Shown: positions 25,890 to 36,569, numbered from the stretch's first letter. The stretch is 64,000 bases of DNA from Nitrosovibrio sp. Nv17 (GCF_900119085.1 NZ_FPIQ01000007.1:62001-126000); one strand, 5' to 3'. Made by a program: numbers and translations. The notes: generated by a model not told the origin, from the sequence alone.

Positions 25890-28262
25890 TCAGCCCGCCG
25901 TTCCGGGTGCGGCCGTTCCGGCATCCGCTTGCGTTTCGTTGCCGAAGTCCGGCGCGAAGTCGTCCACCATGACGACACGGCGGCGCAGCGTCTCCATTTT
26001 TCCCATCAGCTCCAGCTCCTGGGTTGTGATAACCCGCTGCTTCAGGGCGGCTGCGATCTTCTCTTCCCGCTGGGCCGGAACCCGCCCCGCCTTGACTGCC
26101 GCGCGCAGTTTGGTCTCCACCGCTTCGCTGACGACCGCACACTGCAGCGCCTGCTCCAGGATACCCAGTGGCTCGTCGGCCGACTGCGGCAGATAGATGC
26201 CGGCAGTCAGGCGGTCTCGCGCCTCTCCCGGCGCCAACATCAGCCCGGCCACCTGATGGTCGAGCCGGTCGGAGGGGGGGGAGAACGGTTTTCCCCAGGG
26301 AAAGACGAGGAATCGGAGCAGCCGTGCCGTGATGGCTCCCACGGGGAAATTGCTCAGCAGGCCGTCGAAGGCCTCCTGCATGCGATAGAACGCATCCCGA
26401 ACCGACCAATGCAGCAGTGGCAGGTCGGCGGCGGGCCGTCCGTCGTTCTCGAAGCGCTTCAGGGCCGCGGAGCACAGGTAGAGCATGCTCAGGATGTCTC
26501 CCAGGCGGGCCGAGAGGCGCTCCCTGCGTTTCAGGGTCCCCCCCAGGATGAGCAGGGACAGGTCGGCGAGCAGGGCGAAGGCGGCGGAGAAGCGGGTCAG
26601 CTGGCTGTAGTAGCCATGGGCTTCCGGGGCCACGTTGCCGGGAGCCCGGGCGAGGTGGCCGCCGGTCAATCCGTGCAGCAGGGAGCGCAAGCCGTTACCG
26701 ATGCTGAAGACGAGATGTCCCGTCAGTGCGCGGTCGAACTCCACCGAGGCGCGTACCGGATCGCTGTCGGCGGCAGCGTGGATTTCCTTGAGCACGTAGG
26801 GATGGCAGCGTATCGCGCCCTGGCCGAAGATGATCATGTTGCGGGTCAGGATGTTGGCGCCCTCCACCGTGATGCTGACGGGGATCTGCTGGTACGTGCG
26901 CGCCAGGTAGTTGTTCGGTCCCATGCAGATGCCCTTGCCGCCGTGGATGTCCATCGCATCGTTGACGGCCTGGCGCCCGCGTTCGGTCAGATGGTACTTG
27001 ACGATGGCCGAGATTACCGCGGGTTTCTCGCCCAGATCCACCGCACCCGCCGTCATCACGCGCGCCGCATCCATCATGTAGGTATTGCCGCCGATGCGCG
27101 CCAGAGCTTCTTCCACGCCCTCGAAGCGACCGATCGGCACCCCGAATTGCGCTCGTACCCTGCCGTAGGCACCGCTGCTGCGTGCTGCCAGCTTGGCTGC
27201 GCCGGTGCTGGTGGCGGGCAGGGAAATCGCGCGACCGGCAGCCAGACAGTTCATCAGCATGCGCCAGCCGCAGCCGACGCCGCTGCGTCCGCCGATCACC
27301 CACTCCATCGGTACGAACACCTCCTTGCCGGAATTGGGGCCGTTCTGGAACGCAGCGTCGAGCGGGAAATGGCGGCGCCCGATCTTGACACCCGGCGTGT
27401 CGGTGGGAATCAGCGCCAGGGTGATGCCGAGATCCTCCTTGTCTCCCAGCAGCCCCTCCGGGTCCCGGAGCCGGAACGCGAGTCCCAGCAGGGTGGCCAC
27501 CGGACCCAGGGTGATGTAGCGCTTTTCCCAGGTGACCCGCATGCCCAGGACGTCGCGCTGGCCGTCGTATTCGCCACGGCAGACGATGCCGAGGTCCGGG
27601 ATTGCGCCCGCGTCCGAGCCCGCATCCGGTCCAGTGAGGGCGAAGCAGGGTATTTCCTGCCCTTTCGCCAGGCGCGGCAGGTAGTGATTCTTCTGTTCGT
27701 CCGTACCGTAGTGCAACAGCAGTTCGGCCGGCCCCAGGGAATTCGGCACCATCACCGACACCGCCGCCGTGCCGCTGCGCGAACCGAGCTTCATCACGAC
27801 CTCGGAGTGTGCCAGCGCCGAGAAGCCGTGGCCGCCATACTGCCTGGGGATGATCATGCCGAAAAAGCCGTTGTCCCGGATGAACTGCCATGCGTACGGG
27901 GGCAGATCGTGCAGTTCGCGCGTGATGTGCCATTCGTCCAGCATGGCACACAGCTGTTCCACCGGCCCGGCCAGAAATGATCTTTCTTCCACGCTCAGCG
28001 CCGGCTTGGGGTAGGCCAGCAGCTTGTTCCAGTCGGGCGAGCCGCTGAAAAGGCTGCCGTCCCACCATACGGATCCGGCATCCAGCGCCTCCTGCTCGGT
28101 CTGCGAGATGCTCGGCAGGATTTTGCGGAATACTTTCAGCAGATGGTTCGATACCAGCATGCGCCGCAGCGGGGCCAGGAAGAATACCGTACCGGCGACG
28201 GCGGCCAGGAGCAGCAGCGCCGAGGTGATCAAGGCAGACGCTCCGCCCGGATCGCGATCCAT
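25890..28262 (-). CDS. fadE: Acyl-CoA dehydrogenase, FadE type
   Basis: A 790-residue acyl-CoA dehydrogenase of the FadE/DUF1974 type, which does the first FAD-linked oxidation of acyl-CoA. It has one or two N-terminal membrane segments (ALITSALLLLAAVAGTVFFL), the dehydrogenase body (IPRQYGGHGFSALAHSEVV; FALTGPDAGSDAGAIPD; MDIHGGKGICMGPNNYLAR) and a long C-terminal DUF1974 domain. Length is close to that of E. coli FadE. It is the first gene of the fad cluster, 45 bases ahead of the ligase. Confidence 0.93.
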   Translation of the reverse strand: MDRDPGGASALITSALLLLAAVAGTVFFLAPLRRMLVSNHLLKVFRKILPSISQTEQEALDAGSVWWDGSLFSGSPDWNKLLAYPKPALSVEERSFLAGPVEQLCAMLDEWHITRELHDLPPYAWQFIRDNGFFGMIIPRQYGGHGFSALAHSEVVMKLGSRSGTAAVSVMVPNSLGPAELLLHYGTDEQKNHYLPRLAKGQEIPCFALTGPDAGSDAGAIPDLGIVCRGEYDGQRDVLGMRVTWEKRYITLGPVATLLGLAFRLRDPEGLLGDKEDLGITLALIPTDTPGVKIGRRHFPLDAAFQNGPNSGKEVFVPMEWVIGGRSGVGCGWRMLMNCLAAGRAISLPATSTGAAKLAARSSGAYGRVRAQFGVPIGRFEGVEEALARIGGNTYMMDAARVMTAGAVDLGEKPAVISAIVKYHLTERGRQAVNDAMDIHGGKGICMGPNNYLARTYQQIPVSITVEGANILTRNMIIFGQGAIRCHPYVLKEIHAAADSDPVRASVEFDRALTGHLVFSIGNGLRSLLHGLTGGHLARAPGNVAPEAHGYYSQLTRFSAAFALLADLSLLILGGTLKRRERLSARLGDILSMLYLCSAALKRFENDGRPAADLPLLHWSVRDAFYRMQEAFDGLLSNFPVGAITARLLRFLVFPWGKPFSPPSDRLDHQVAGLMLAPGEARDRLTAGIYLPQSADEPLGILEQALQCAVVSEAVETKLRAAVKAGRVPAQREEKIAAALKQRVITTQELELMGKMETLRRRVVMVDDFAPDFGNETQADAGTAAPGTAG

Positions 28263-28297
28263 CGCAAGGTCATGTCATGCATGCGGCCATCCGGATA

Positions 28298-28663
28298 TCA
28301 GTCGTCCTCGACCGTGCCGCCGCTGCCCAGCGTCAGCTTGTTCTCCACCTTCCTGGCGCCTTCCGCCATCCAGGCGAGCATGACGACGCGATCCATCTGT
28401 TCCTGGCTGTTCACGTAGCCGCTGAGCAGGATTTCGCCGTTACTGGCCTCGATTTTCACGTTCAGGTTGCTGACGCTCGGGTCGGCACGCAACGCCGCGT
28501 GTATACTGCTCGCGAGCGAGGTATCGTCGATGGCTGCGCCTTCGGGAGGGGTTATCCAGGATTCATGCACTTTCTCTTCCGGCTTGGTGCATCCGGTAGC
28601 GGCGATGGCGCTCATCAGCGCCATCGCCAGGATCAGTTTTCTGCATCTACACCCATCGTTCAT
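28298..28663 (-). CDS. BON-domain lipoprotein
   Basis: A 121-residue protein: lipoprotein signal ending in ATGC, then a single BON domain (SLASSIHAALRADPSVSNLNVKIEASNGEILLSGYV shape, here in residues ~48-115). BON domains bind phospholipid or envelope surfaces, as in OsmY. The start overlaps the end of miaA by 17 bases on the same strand, so it is co-transcribed with it. Confidence 0.82.
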   Translation of the reverse strand: MNDGCRCRKLILAMALMSAIAATGCTKPEEKVHESWITPPEGAAIDDTSLASSIHAALRADPSVSNLNVKIEASNGEILLSGYVNSQEQMDRVVMLAWMAEGARKVENKLTLGSGGTVEDD

Positions 28664-29672
28664 GCTTTTCCTCCCAGTTGAAGGTTGATCGAAACCTGAC
28701 GGCCAGGCCCGCGTTGCGCAGATATTCCCGCACCTGCGACGGCAAATCCTCCTCCAGGCAGTCGAACGTCTGCACGTTCTTCATCGGGCGCAGCCAGGTC
28801 AGTTGGCGCTTGGCCAGTTGTCTCGTGGCGACTATGGCCATGTCGCGCATGGCTTCCAGGCCGACTTCATCGTCCAGGTACATCCGTACCTGCCGATACC
28901 CGACGCAGCGCATGGAAGGGCTGGCGTCATTCAGACGAAATTTATCACGGATTGTGCGGACTTCGTCGACCAATCCTCGTTCCAGCATCCGGTCGAAGCG
29001 TTGCGCGATGCGTCGATGCAGCATGTGGCGGTCGCCCGGGTTCAGAATCATGCGGATCGGATGGTAGGGGAAGCGGGCATGCCTGGGTTGATCCAGGATT
29101 TTCGACATCGGCTTTCCGGTGAGATGGCACACTTCCAGCGCGCGCTGGATGCGCTGGCTGTCCGTGGGCCGAATGCGCGCTGCGCTGGCCGGGTCGAGCC
29201 GTTGCAGTTCGGCGTGCAGTGCGGGCCAGCCGTTCGCCTCCGCCCGCTCCTCGATGTGCGTGCGCAGGCCGCCGTCGGCGGCAGGAAGCGGGGACAGGCC
29301 CTCCAGCAGCGCACGGAAGTAGAGCATGGTGCCGCCGACCAGCAGCGGTATGTTGCCTCGTCCAGTGATTTCCCGCATCGCGATCCGCGCGTGCTCCGTG
29401 AACCGGGCTGCCGAGTAGTGCTCGTGCGGGTCGATCAGATCGACGAGGTGGTGGGGGACCGCCGCCATGGAGCGTGCATCGGGCTTGGCGGTGCCGATGT
29501 CCATGTGGCGATAGACCTGCGCCGAGTCCACGCTCACGATCTCCACCGGCAGGTAGCCGGCAATGTCGAGCGCGATACCGCTTTTTCCGGTGGCGGTAGG
29601 CCCCATGAGGAAAATTGCGGGCGGGCGGACAGCCGAATCGTGCCCGGGGGACGGCACGTTCCCGGCATTCAT
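28647..29672 (-). CDS. miaA: tRNA dimethylallyltransferase
   Basis: A 341-residue enzyme that transfers a dimethylallyl group to A37 of tRNAs reading UNN codons. Visible motifs: P-loop MGPTATGKSG, SVDSAQVYRHMDIGTAKP, and the tRNA-binding region ASPSMRCVGYRQ with RQLAKRQLTWLR. Start ATG 29672 is preceded in frame by GTG 29678; either is possible. Downstream the BON-lipoprotein gene overlaps its end. Confidence 0.96.
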   Translation of the reverse strand: MNAGNVPSPGHDSAVRPPAIFLMGPTATGKSGIALDIAGYLPVEIVSVDSAQVYRHMDIGTAKPDARSMAAVPHHLVDLIDPHEHYSAARFTEHARIAMREITGRGNIPLLVGGTMLYFRALLEGLSPLPAADGGLRTHIEERAEANGWPALHAELQRLDPASAARIRPTDSQRIQRALEVCHLTGKPMSKILDQPRHARFPYHPIRMILNPGDRHMLHRRIAQRFDRMLERGLVDEVRTIRDKFRLNDASPSMRCVGYRQVRMYLDDEVGLEAMRDMAIVATRQLAKRQLTWLRPMKNVQTFDCLEEDLPSQVREYLRNAGLAVRFRSTFNWEEKHERWV

Positions 29673-29803
29673 GACCACGCGGGACGGACGTCGCGCCGAT
29701 GCGGATCAGGGCCCGGGCGGCGCGTTCGATTGCGTGGCAAGCACCGGTTTTTTCGGTTAGAATCCGATTTTCCGCGCCGGCTTCCCGATCCCGATACGAC
29801 CCC

Positions 29804-30946
29804 ATGATTCTCGTCCTGAGTCCGAACACCCGGACCGACAGCGCCGAATACAGGCAATTGATGGCGCATCTGGCCGGCCTGACCGGTATCGCCACGCGCG
29901 TGCACAACGAGGTGGGCATCGAGCAGACGCTCACGGAAGTCTATCTGATCGGCAATACCAAGGCTCTGCCGGTGGAGGAAATGCGGAACCTTCCGTGTGT
30001 CGAGCAGGTGGTCCGGGTTTCGGAGGAATACCGGGTTCTGGGGCGGCACCACGATGACCACCGGTCGACTCATTTCGATTACAACGGCGTGCGTTTCGGT
30101 CAGGATACCCTTCATGTGTTCGCCGGCCTGTGTGCGGTCGATACCCTGGAGCATGTAGAATCGATGATGGCGGCATTGCGCGACAACGGCCAGGTGTGTA
30201 CGCGCATGGGCGCCTACAAGCCGCGCACCAGTCCGTACTCCTTCCAGGGGCATGGCAAGGCCTGCCTCCCGTACGTGTTCGAGCTTGCCGGAAAGTATGG
30301 CATCAAAGTCATCGCCATGGAAGTCACTCACGAGTCCCACGTCGAGGAAATCCGGGATGCCCTGTTCCGCACAGGCAATGCCACCGGTGTGATGCTTCAG
30401 ATCGGCACGCGCAATACCCAGAATTTCGAGTTGCTGAAGATCGTCGGGCGCCAGCAGGATTTTCCCGTGCTGATCAAGCGCGGTTTCGGCATCACCCTGG
30501 ACGAGTCGCTGAATGCGGCGGAATACCTCGCCTCCGAAGGGAATCGCAAGGTTGTCTTCGGCCTGCGCGGCATGAAGACCAACATGGGGGATCCGCACCG
30601 CAACTTCGTGGATTTTTCCCACGTGCCAGTGGTGAGGCGGCTGACGCGCATGCCGGTCTGCATCGATCCCTCGCATTCGGTCGGGTTGCGGGCGTCGTCG
30701 CCGGACGGCATCCTGGATATCCTGCACGTGACGGCCCAGGGCGTGATCGCGGGCGCCAACATGGTACTGGTGGATTTTCATCCGGTGCCGAGCAAGGCGC
30801 TGGTGGACGGACCGCAGGCGCTGCTGCTCAAGGAATTGCCGCTTTTCCTGGAAGACATCCGTATCGCGCGGGCCGCGTACGAGCAGCGTGCCGCCCTCGC
30901 CAGACGCCACCAGGAGGCGGAGCTGCAGCCCGTATCGCAGCCATAG
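29804..30946 (+). CDS. aroF: 3-deoxy-7-phosphoheptulonate synthase (AroF-like, class I beta)
   Basis: A 380-residue DAHP synthase catalysing condensation of PEP and erythrose-4-phosphate, first step of the shikimate pathway. An N-terminal ferredoxin-like regulatory region (about 1-90) is followed by the TIM barrel with [25 protein letters not shown] and CIDPSHSVG, as in the Bacillus/Thermotoga-type short enzymes. The sequence departs from most members at the usual CRGCR-like residues, so feedback control is not predictable. Start ATG 29804; the open frame continues upstream but is antisense to miaA. Confidence 0.85.
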   Translation: MILVLSPNTRTDSAEYRQLMAHLAGLTGIATRVHNEVGIEQTLTEVYLIGNTKALPVEEMRNLPCVEQVVRVSEEYRVLGRHHDDHRSTHFDYNGVRFGQDTLHVFAGLCAVDTLEHVESMMAALRDNGQVCTRMGAYKPRTSPYSFQGHGKACLPYVFELAGKYGIKVIAMEVTHESHVEEIRDALFRTGNATGVMLQIGTRNTQNFELLKIVGRQQDFPVLIKRGFGITLDESLNAAEYLASEGNRKVVFGLRGMKTNMGDPHRNFVDFSHVPVVRRLTRMPVCIDPSHSVGLRASSPDGILDILHVTAQGVIAGANMVLVDFHPVPSKALVDGPQALLLKELPLFLEDIRIARAAYEQRAALARRHQEAELQPVSQP

Positions 30947-31118
30947 CGTCTCTCCGGCATCCGTCCTGTGCCATTCGTCGATTCCAGGCCGGCGCGCGCG
31001 AACCCTGCATCGGGGATGGCGGATTGAAGGTACACTAGCAAAGGAGCACACATTGGAACAGACACTGTATCGGCGTCCTGATGGAAGGAGCATGAACGAT
31101 TTACAGGGAGAGCAGCCC

Positions 31119-32063
31119 ATGATCAAGGTATTGCTCGCCAATCCCAGGGGGTTCTGCGCCGGCGTGGATCGCGCCATCGAGATCGTCGAGCGGGCGCTGG
31201 CGATGCACGGTGCGCCGATCTATGTGCGCCACGAGGTGGTGCACAACCGCTTCGTGGTCGAGAACCTGGAGAAAAAGGGGGCGGTGTTCGTCGAGAATCT
31301 CGACGAGGTTCCAGTCGGCAGCATCCTCATTTTCAGTGCGCACGGCGTTTCCCACGCGGTTCGCCGGGAGGCCGAGGCGCAGCAGTTCAAGGTGTTCGAC
31401 GCCACCTGTCCGCTGGTGACCAAGGTTCACATCGAGGTCGCCAGGATGCGCGAGCAGGGCAGGGAGATCATCATGATCGGGCATCTGGGCCATCCGGAAG
31501 TGGAGGGCACCATGGGCCAGGCGGAAGGGGACGGTCCGCGCATGTACCTGGTGGAAACGGAGCAGGATGTCGAGGCCCTGCAGGTCGAGGATCCGGGTCA
31601 TCTGGCCTACGTCACCCAAACGACCCTCTCGGTGGACGACGCCACGCGCGTGATCAACGCCCTGAAGAAACGCTTTCCGACGATCGTCGGTCCGAAGAAG
31701 GATGACATCTGCTACGCCACCCAGAATCGCCAGGATGCGGTCAAGATGATGGTGAAGCAGTGCGACCTGGTGATCGTGGTGGGCTCCCCCAACAGTTCCA
31801 ATTCCAATCGCTTGTGCGAGGTGGCGCGCAATGCCGGTGTGGCGGCCTTCATGATCGACCGTGCCGAGCAGCTGCAGGAGGTCTGGCTGGAGGATAAGCA
31901 TCGCATCGGCATCACCGCCGGTGCCTCCGCGCCGGAGGTGCTGGTGCAGGAGGTCATCGCCCGTCTCAGGCAGATCGGGGCGGAACAGGCCGGCCGGGAG
32001 GTGGTGGTGGAGGAGCTCAGCGGCGTGGTGGAGTCAGTCGTGTTTCCCCTGCCCAAGAACTGA
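31119..32063 (+). CDS. ispH: 4-hydroxy-3-methylbut-2-enyl diphosphate reductase
   Basis: A 314-residue [4Fe-4S] enzyme of the non-mevalonate isoprenoid pathway. The first cluster ligand is in [15 protein letters not shown] (C13), the second in DATCPLV, the third in [11 protein letters not shown]; the substrate-binding SPNSSNSNR motif is also present. ATG 31119 has GGGAG eight bases upstream; the ATG at 31092 has its AAGGAG only one base away and is less likely. Confidence 0.95.
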   Translation: MIKVLLANPRGFCAGVDRAIEIVERALAMHGAPIYVRHEVVHNRFVVENLEKKGAVFVENLDEVPVGSILIFSAHGVSHAVRREAEAQQFKVFDATCPLVTKVHIEVARMREQGREIIMIGHLGHPEVEGTMGQAEGDGPRMYLVETEQDVEALQVEDPGHLAYVTQTTLSVDDATRVINALKKRFPTIVGPKKDDICYATQNRQDAVKMMVKQCDLVIVVGSPNSSNSNRLCEVARNAGVAAFMIDRAEQLQEVWLEDKHRIGITAGASAPEVLVQEVIARLRQIGAEQAGREVVVEELSGVVESVVFPLPKN

Positions 32064-32209
32064 CGCAGCAGATTCCGTGGGGGCGGGCGATATCGCAGTC
32101 TGCAGGCCATTGCCGGCTGCGCGCGCCAGTTGATGTCATCATCATATTTTCGGATGCTTCCGGGGCCGGTGTTCAGGCTGTTCCATGGCGGCCAGCTGCC
32201 GCGATATTG

Positions 32210-32734
32210 ATGCAGCATATTTTTGAAAAAGCCCGGAAGATTCGTGTGGTGGCGTTCGACGTGGATGGCGTGCTGACGGATGGAAGCCTCTATCTCACGG
32301 ATGGCGGCGAGGAGATCAAGGCTTTCAACAGCCTTGACGGCCATGGCATCAAGATGATCAAGGCGACCGGGGTCAAGGTCGCCCTCATCACCGGTCGGCA
32401 GTCCCGTTGTGTGGAGCTGAAGGCGCGGGACTGGGGAATCACGCTCCTCTACCAGGGCGCCAAGAAGAAACTGCCTGCGTTCGAGGCCCTGCTGCGCGAG
32501 GTGGACCTCGATGCCTCCGCCTGTGCCTACGCGGGGGACGACCTGATCGATCTTCCTGTGCTGCTGCGCTGTGGCCTGAGCATCTGCGTCCCGGCCGCGC
32601 CCGCATTGGTGAAGAAGCACGCGCACTACGTCACGCGTGCCGAAGGCGGACGCGGTGCAGCGCGCGAGATCTGCGAGCTGATCATGCAGGCCCAGGATAC
32701 GCTGGACGCCCACCTGGCGACCTATCTGGAATGA
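32210..32734 (+). CDS. kdsC: 3-deoxy-D-manno-octulosonate 8-phosphate phosphatase
   Basis: A 174-residue HAD phosphatase of the C0 type. The nucleophile motif is AFDVDGVLTDG (D17 and D19), motif II is LITGR and motif III AGDDLIDLPVL. It makes free KDO for lipid A core. It heads the LPS-transport cluster and its stop overlaps the lptC start as ATGA. The arabinose-5-phosphate isomerase gene kdsD, often just upstream, is not here. TTG 32207 is an alternative start. Confidence 0.94.
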   Translation: MQHIFEKARKIRVVAFDVDGVLTDGSLYLTDGGEEIKAFNSLDGHGIKMIKATGVKVALITGRQSRCVELKARDWGITLLYQGAKKKLPAFEALLREVDLDASACAYAGDDLIDLPVLLRCGLSICVPAAPALVKKHAHYVTRAEGGRGAAREICELIMQAQDTLDAHLATYLE

Positions 32735-33306
32735 TCGTCAGGCTGCAGTCCAGGTATTCCCTCCTGCTGCTCACCCTGCTGGTGGTGCTGCTGTACTGGA
32801 TAAGCCGCTCGGCGCAACTGCCTTCCCGCATCCAGGACGAGAATGCCCGTTCCGCCTTGCCCGACTATATACTGGAAGACTTTTCGGCAATGCGCACGAA
32901 CCGCGACGGGGTGACGCGCCATCTGCTGTCCGCGAAGCGGATGGTGCACTATTCGGACGGCGATGTCACCGACCTGGAGTTCCCTGTCTTTTTCGACACG
33001 GAGCCTGGAAAGCCGCCGTTGCGCGTGGATGCGAACCGGGCGAGGATGACCGCCGACGGCAAGGATGTCCAGTTGACGGACAACGTCAGGATCCTGCGCA
33101 GCGCCAGCGACAAGCGTGGAGAGACCATCATGACCACCGATTTCCTGCACTTTTTCCCTGACGAGGGCATCGCCAGGACAGATCGCCCCGTGGTGATCAC
33201 CGAGGCCAATGCCGTCGTCAGGGCGATCGGCATGGAGATCGACAACCGCACCCAGGTCACCCGTCTGCTGTCGCAGGTCAAGGTCGTCCATGCCAAGGCG
33301 CGCTGA
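32731..33306 (+). CDS. lptC: LPS export protein LptC
   Basis: A 191-residue bitopic inner-membrane protein with one N-terminal transmembrane helix (LLLLTLLVVLLYWISR) and a periplasmic LptC/OstA-like jellyroll domain (YILEDFSAMRTNRDGV; MTTDFLHFFPDEG). It passes LPS from LptBFG to LptA. It overlaps kdsC by four bases and is followed directly by lptA. Confidence 0.92.
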   Translation: MIVRLQSRYSLLLLTLLVVLLYWISRSAQLPSRIQDENARSALPDYILEDFSAMRTNRDGVTRHLLSAKRMVHYSDGDVTDLEFPVFFDTEPGKPPLRVDANRARMTADGKDVQLTDNVRILRSASDKRGETIMTTDFLHFFPDEGIARTDRPVVITEANAVVRAIGMEIDNRTQVTRLLSQVKVVHAKAR

Positions 33307-33316
33307 TCGGCGCGGC

Positions 33317-33865
33317 ATGGAGCCGGCATCGATGGGCGAACATACCTTCCGGTCGGCCTTGCTGCTTGTCGTCATGGTGGCAGGCGCGCCGTTCATGCCG
33401 CAGGCGCGGGCCGAGCGCGCGGATCGCGACAAGCCCATTCATCTCGAAGCGGATCAAGCGACGGTGCAGGATGCCAACAAGCTGGCCACCTTCATCGGGA
33501 ACGTGGTGTTCACCCAGGGTACGCTCGTCATCCACGCGGACAAGATGATCGTGAAGAAGGACGCCGAGGGGTTCCAGTACGCCACCGCGTTCGGCAATCT
33601 CGCCAGCTTCCGGCAGAAGCGTGATGGCAAGGACGATTACATCGAGGGCTGGGGCGAGCGGATGGAGTACGACGGCAAGGTCGACCGGCTGCAGCTCTTC
33701 AGGAAGGCCAGGTTGAGGAGAGGGCACGATGAAGTTCACGGGGACTACATTTCCTACGACTCCATCAATGAATTCTTTCAGGTCACGAGCAACAATGGCG
33801 CCAACACCCAGACGCATGCCGACGGTCGGGTTCGCGCGGTGATCCAGCCGAAGCAGAAAGAGTAG
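33317..33865 (+). CDS. lptA: LPS transport periplasmic protein LptA
   Basis: A 182-residue periplasmic protein with a signal peptide (cut near QARA) and an OstA-like domain: [35 protein letters not shown]. It forms the periplasmic bridge for LPS. Starts at 33290, 33317 and 33332 are in frame; 33317 gives a short n-region and follows the lptC stop by ten bases. Confidence 0.92.
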   Translation: MEPASMGEHTFRSALLLVVMVAGAPFMPQARAERADRDKPIHLEADQATVQDANKLATFIGNVVFTQGTLVIHADKMIVKKDAEGFQYATAFGNLASFRQKRDGKDDYIEGWGERMEYDGKVDRLQLFRKARLRRGHDEVHGDYISYDSINEFFQVTSNNGANTQTHADGRVRAVIQPKQKE

Positions 33866-33915
33866 GGTATGAAGGATGGGGTACCATCGCGACGCCATCC
33901 CGAGGGCCGCCGGGC

Positions 33916-34638
33916 GTGAGTGAATTAAGGGCGGACAACCTGAAAAAACGCTACAAGTCCCGCACGGTGGTGCAGGACGTCTCGCTGTCCGTCCGCAGCG
34001 GAGAGGTGGTGGGTTTGCTCGGACCCAACGGTGCCGGAAAGACCACCTGCTTCTACATGATGGTGGGCCTCGTGCCGCTGGATGGTGGTCGCATCCACCT
34101 GGACGAGCGCGACCTGACCCTGCTGCCGATCCATCAGCGGGCGCGCCTGGGCCTGAGCTACCTGCCACAGGAAGCATCGATCTTCCGGCGGTTGTCCGTT
34201 TCCGACAACATCCGGGCGGTTCTGGAACTGAAGGGCTATTCGGTCGAGGAAATACAGCAGCGCCTGGAGAATCTGCTGCATGACCTGCACATCAGCCACA
34301 TTCGTACCAGCCAGGGCATCAGCCTGTCGGGTGGGGAGCGCCGGCGTGTGGAAATCGCGCGGGCGCTAGCCACGCAGCCGCGGTTCATCCTGCTGGATGA
34401 GCCGTTCGCCGGGGTGGATCCTATCGCCGTGCTGGACATCCAGAAGATCATCGGCTTTCTAAGAGAGCGCGGCATCGGCGTACTCATCACCGATCACAAC
34501 GTGAGGGAAACGCTGGGAATCTGCGATCGGGCCTACATCATCAGCGACGGTACCGTGCTGGCCAGCGGTAACCCCGACGAAATCATCTATAATGAGGACG
34601 TGAGAAAGGTATATCTGGGAGAACATTTCAGGTTGTGA
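33916..34638 (+). CDS. lptB: LPS export ABC transporter ATP-binding protein LptB
   Basis: A 240-residue cytoplasmic ABC ATPase: Walker [10 protein letters not shown] (36-44), signature [15 protein letters not shown], Walker [14 protein letters not shown] and H-loop TDHNVRE. It drives LPS extraction with LptFG. The start is GTG 33916. It stands 60 bases upstream of rpoN, the usual arrangement. Confidence 0.96.
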   Translation: MSELRADNLKKRYKSRTVVQDVSLSVRSGEVVGLLGPNGAGKTTCFYMMVGLVPLDGGRIHLDERDLTLLPIHQRARLGLSYLPQEASIFRRLSVSDNIRAVLELKGYSVEEIQQRLENLLHDLHISHIRTSQGISLSGGERRRVEIARALATQPRFILLDEPFAGVDPIAVLDIQKIIGFLRERGIGVLITDHNVRETLGICDRAYIISDGTVLASGNPDEIIYNEDVRKVYLGEHFRL

Positions 34639-34698
34639 AAGTATAGATTCACTGAACCGCCTCATGGTGATCCGGTTGGGCTGCTGTTTTTTCATATC

Positions 34699-36165
34699 AT
34701 GAAACCCACTCTTCAGTTCAAACTCTCCCAGCACCTGGCGCTCACTCCCCAACTGCAGCAGTCCATACGGCTGCTCCAGCTTTCCACCGTCGAGCTGGGG
34801 CAGGAGATCGAACGCATCGTGCAGGAAAATCCCCTGCTTGAACTGGATGATGGGCCGGGGCAGAGTCTGGCGGAGTATGCATCGGATGCACAGGACGGCC
34901 TCCCGGAATCGCTGGGTCCAGGAGGCGCCGACACCGCCGCGGCGGAGATGCCCGATGCCGCGAACGGTCTCGACGTAGACGCCCGCTTTTCCGAGGAATC
35001 GGGGTGGTCGGTCGAAGACGGCCGCTCCCACGAGGCGCGCGACGAAGACGATGAGCGCGACTTTTCCCAGCAGGCTGCGGAGTCGCTCAGCCTGCGCGAG
35101 CACCTCAACATGCAGCTCAGCCTGAGCCAGATCAGCGAGCGCGACAGGCGCATCGCGGGCCTGCTGATCGACAGCCTGGACGAGGATGGCTACCTCGTTC
35201 AGGATCTCGGGGAGCTTGTCGCCCTGCTGCCGTCGGAACTGGAGATCGACATCGACGCGCTGCACATCGCGCTCGGCTATCTGCAGCACCTCGATCCGCC
35301 CGGGGTGGGCGCGCGCAACCTGAGCGAGTGCCTGGCCCTGCAGTTGCGTGCGCTGCCGGGGGACACGCCGTTTCTCGACCGCGCCCTGCTGCTGGTGGAG
35401 CATCATCTGGACAGCCTGGCGTCGCGGGATTTCGCCGCCATCAAGAGGCTGCTGTGTTGCGACGACGAATGCCTGCGCTCCATCCAGCAGCTCGTCGTTC
35501 GCCTGAATCCCAGGCCTGGCATGGCATTCAGCTCCTCGGTGGCCCGCTACGTCATTCCGGACGTGGTCGTGACGAAGGTTCGCGGCACGTGGGTGGCCAG
35601 CCTGAATCCCGAAGCGATGCCGCGCCTGCGGATCAACCATCTTTACGCCGATATTCTCAAGCGCAGCCAGGATGATTCCACGCGGCAGCTGGTGAACCGG
35701 CTGCACGAGGCGAAATGGTTCATCAAGAATATACAGCAGCGCTTCGATACCATCCTGAAGGTCTCCTCCGCCATCGTCGAACGCCAGCGCCAGTTTTTCG
35801 AGCACGGTGCGGTCGCCATGCGTCCCCTGGTGCTGAGGGAGATCGCGGAGGTGCTCGATCTGCATGAGTCCACCATTTCGCGGGTAACCACCCAGAAGTT
35901 CATGCGCACCCCTCGGGGCATATTCGAACTGAAGTATTTCTTCGGCAGCCACGTAGCGACCGAAGCGGGCGGCGCCTGCTCGGCGACCGCGATCCGGGCG
36001 CTGATCAAGCAGATGATCAGTACGGAAAATGCCAGAAAGCCGCTGAGCGACAGCCAGATCTCGGAGATCCTGGGACAGCAGGGCATCGTCGTGGCTCGCC
36101 GTACCGTCGCAAAGTACCGGGAGTCGATCCAGATTCCCCCCGTCAATCTTCGCAAATCGTTCTAA
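34699..36165 (+). CDS. rpoN: RNA polymerase sigma-54 factor
   Basis: A 488-residue sigma-54. The N-terminal activator-interacting region is Gln/Leu-rich (MKPTLQFKLSQHLALTPQL), followed by an acidic linker, the core-binding domain, the HTH (LHESTISRVTTQKFMRTPRG) and the C-terminal RpoN box ARRTVAKYRE (466-475) that contacts the -24 element. Followed after 18 bases by hpf. Confidence 0.97.
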   Translation: MKPTLQFKLSQHLALTPQLQQSIRLLQLSTVELGQEIERIVQENPLLELDDGPGQSLAEYASDAQDGLPESLGPGGADTAAAEMPDAANGLDVDARFSEESGWSVEDGRSHEARDEDDERDFSQQAAESLSLREHLNMQLSLSQISERDRRIAGLLIDSLDEDGYLVQDLGELVALLPSELEIDIDALHIALGYLQHLDPPGVGARNLSECLALQLRALPGDTPFLDRALLLVEHHLDSLASRDFAAIKRLLCCDDECLRSIQQLVVRLNPRPGMAFSSSVARYVIPDVVVTKVRGTWVASLNPEAMPRLRINHLYADILKRSQDDSTRQLVNRLHEAKWFIKNIQQRFDTILKVSSAIVERQRQFFEHGAVAMRPLVLREIAEVLDLHESTISRVTTQKFMRTPRGIFELKYFFGSHVATEAGGACSATAIRALIKQMISTENARKPLSDSQISEILGQQGIVVARRTVAKYRESIQIPPVNLRKSF

Positions 36166-36183
36166 CTCAACCCAGGAGACATG

Positions 36184-36516
36184 ATGAATCTCAACCTTAC
36201 CGGTCACCACGTGGAAGTCACCCCTGCCTTGCGCGACTACGTTACCACGAAAATGAGCAGGATCACGCGTCACTTCGATCACATCATTGACGTCAGCGTC
36301 ATCCTGTCGGTAGAGAAGCTCAAGCAGAAAGCCGAGGCCAACGTACACGTGAAAGGTAGGGATATCTTCGTCGAAACCGACAGCGCCGACATGTACGCGT
36401 CGATAGACAACCTGGTCGACAAGCTCGACCGGCAGATTCTCCGCCACAAGGAAAAAGGCGAGAGCCGCCGCAACGGCGGCGCGCTCAGGAGCCAGGAGAC
36501 GGACCAACTGGATTAG
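36184..36516 (+). CDS. hpf: Ribosome hibernation promoting factor (short HPF)
   Basis: A 110-residue protein of the HPF/RaiA family that stabilises inactive 100S ribosomes. Typical blocks: LTGHHVEVTPALRDYVTTK, and VETDSADMYASIDNLVDKLDRQ. Only the N-terminal S30AE domain is present, so it is the short form. AGGAG lies five bases before ATG 36184; an ATG at 36181 is too close to it. Confidence 0.94.
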   Translation: MNLNLTGHHVEVTPALRDYVTTKMSRITRHFDHIIDVSVILSVEKLKQKAEANVHVKGRDIFVETDSADMYASIDNLVDKLDRQILRHKEKGESRRNGGALRSQETDQLD

Positions 36517-36569
36517 CCGCGTTTCAGCGCAATCCGGGAACCCATTTGCTCACATCGCACCCCAAGTCC

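Noticed and set aside
25221-27980. 919-codon plus-strand frame opposite fadD and fadE
   Set aside because: Antisense shadow with no domain; the minus-strand genes have all catalytic motifs.
34459-36507. 682-codon minus-strand frame opposite rpoN and hpf
   Set aside because: Antisense to rpoN, which has complete sigma-54 motifs.
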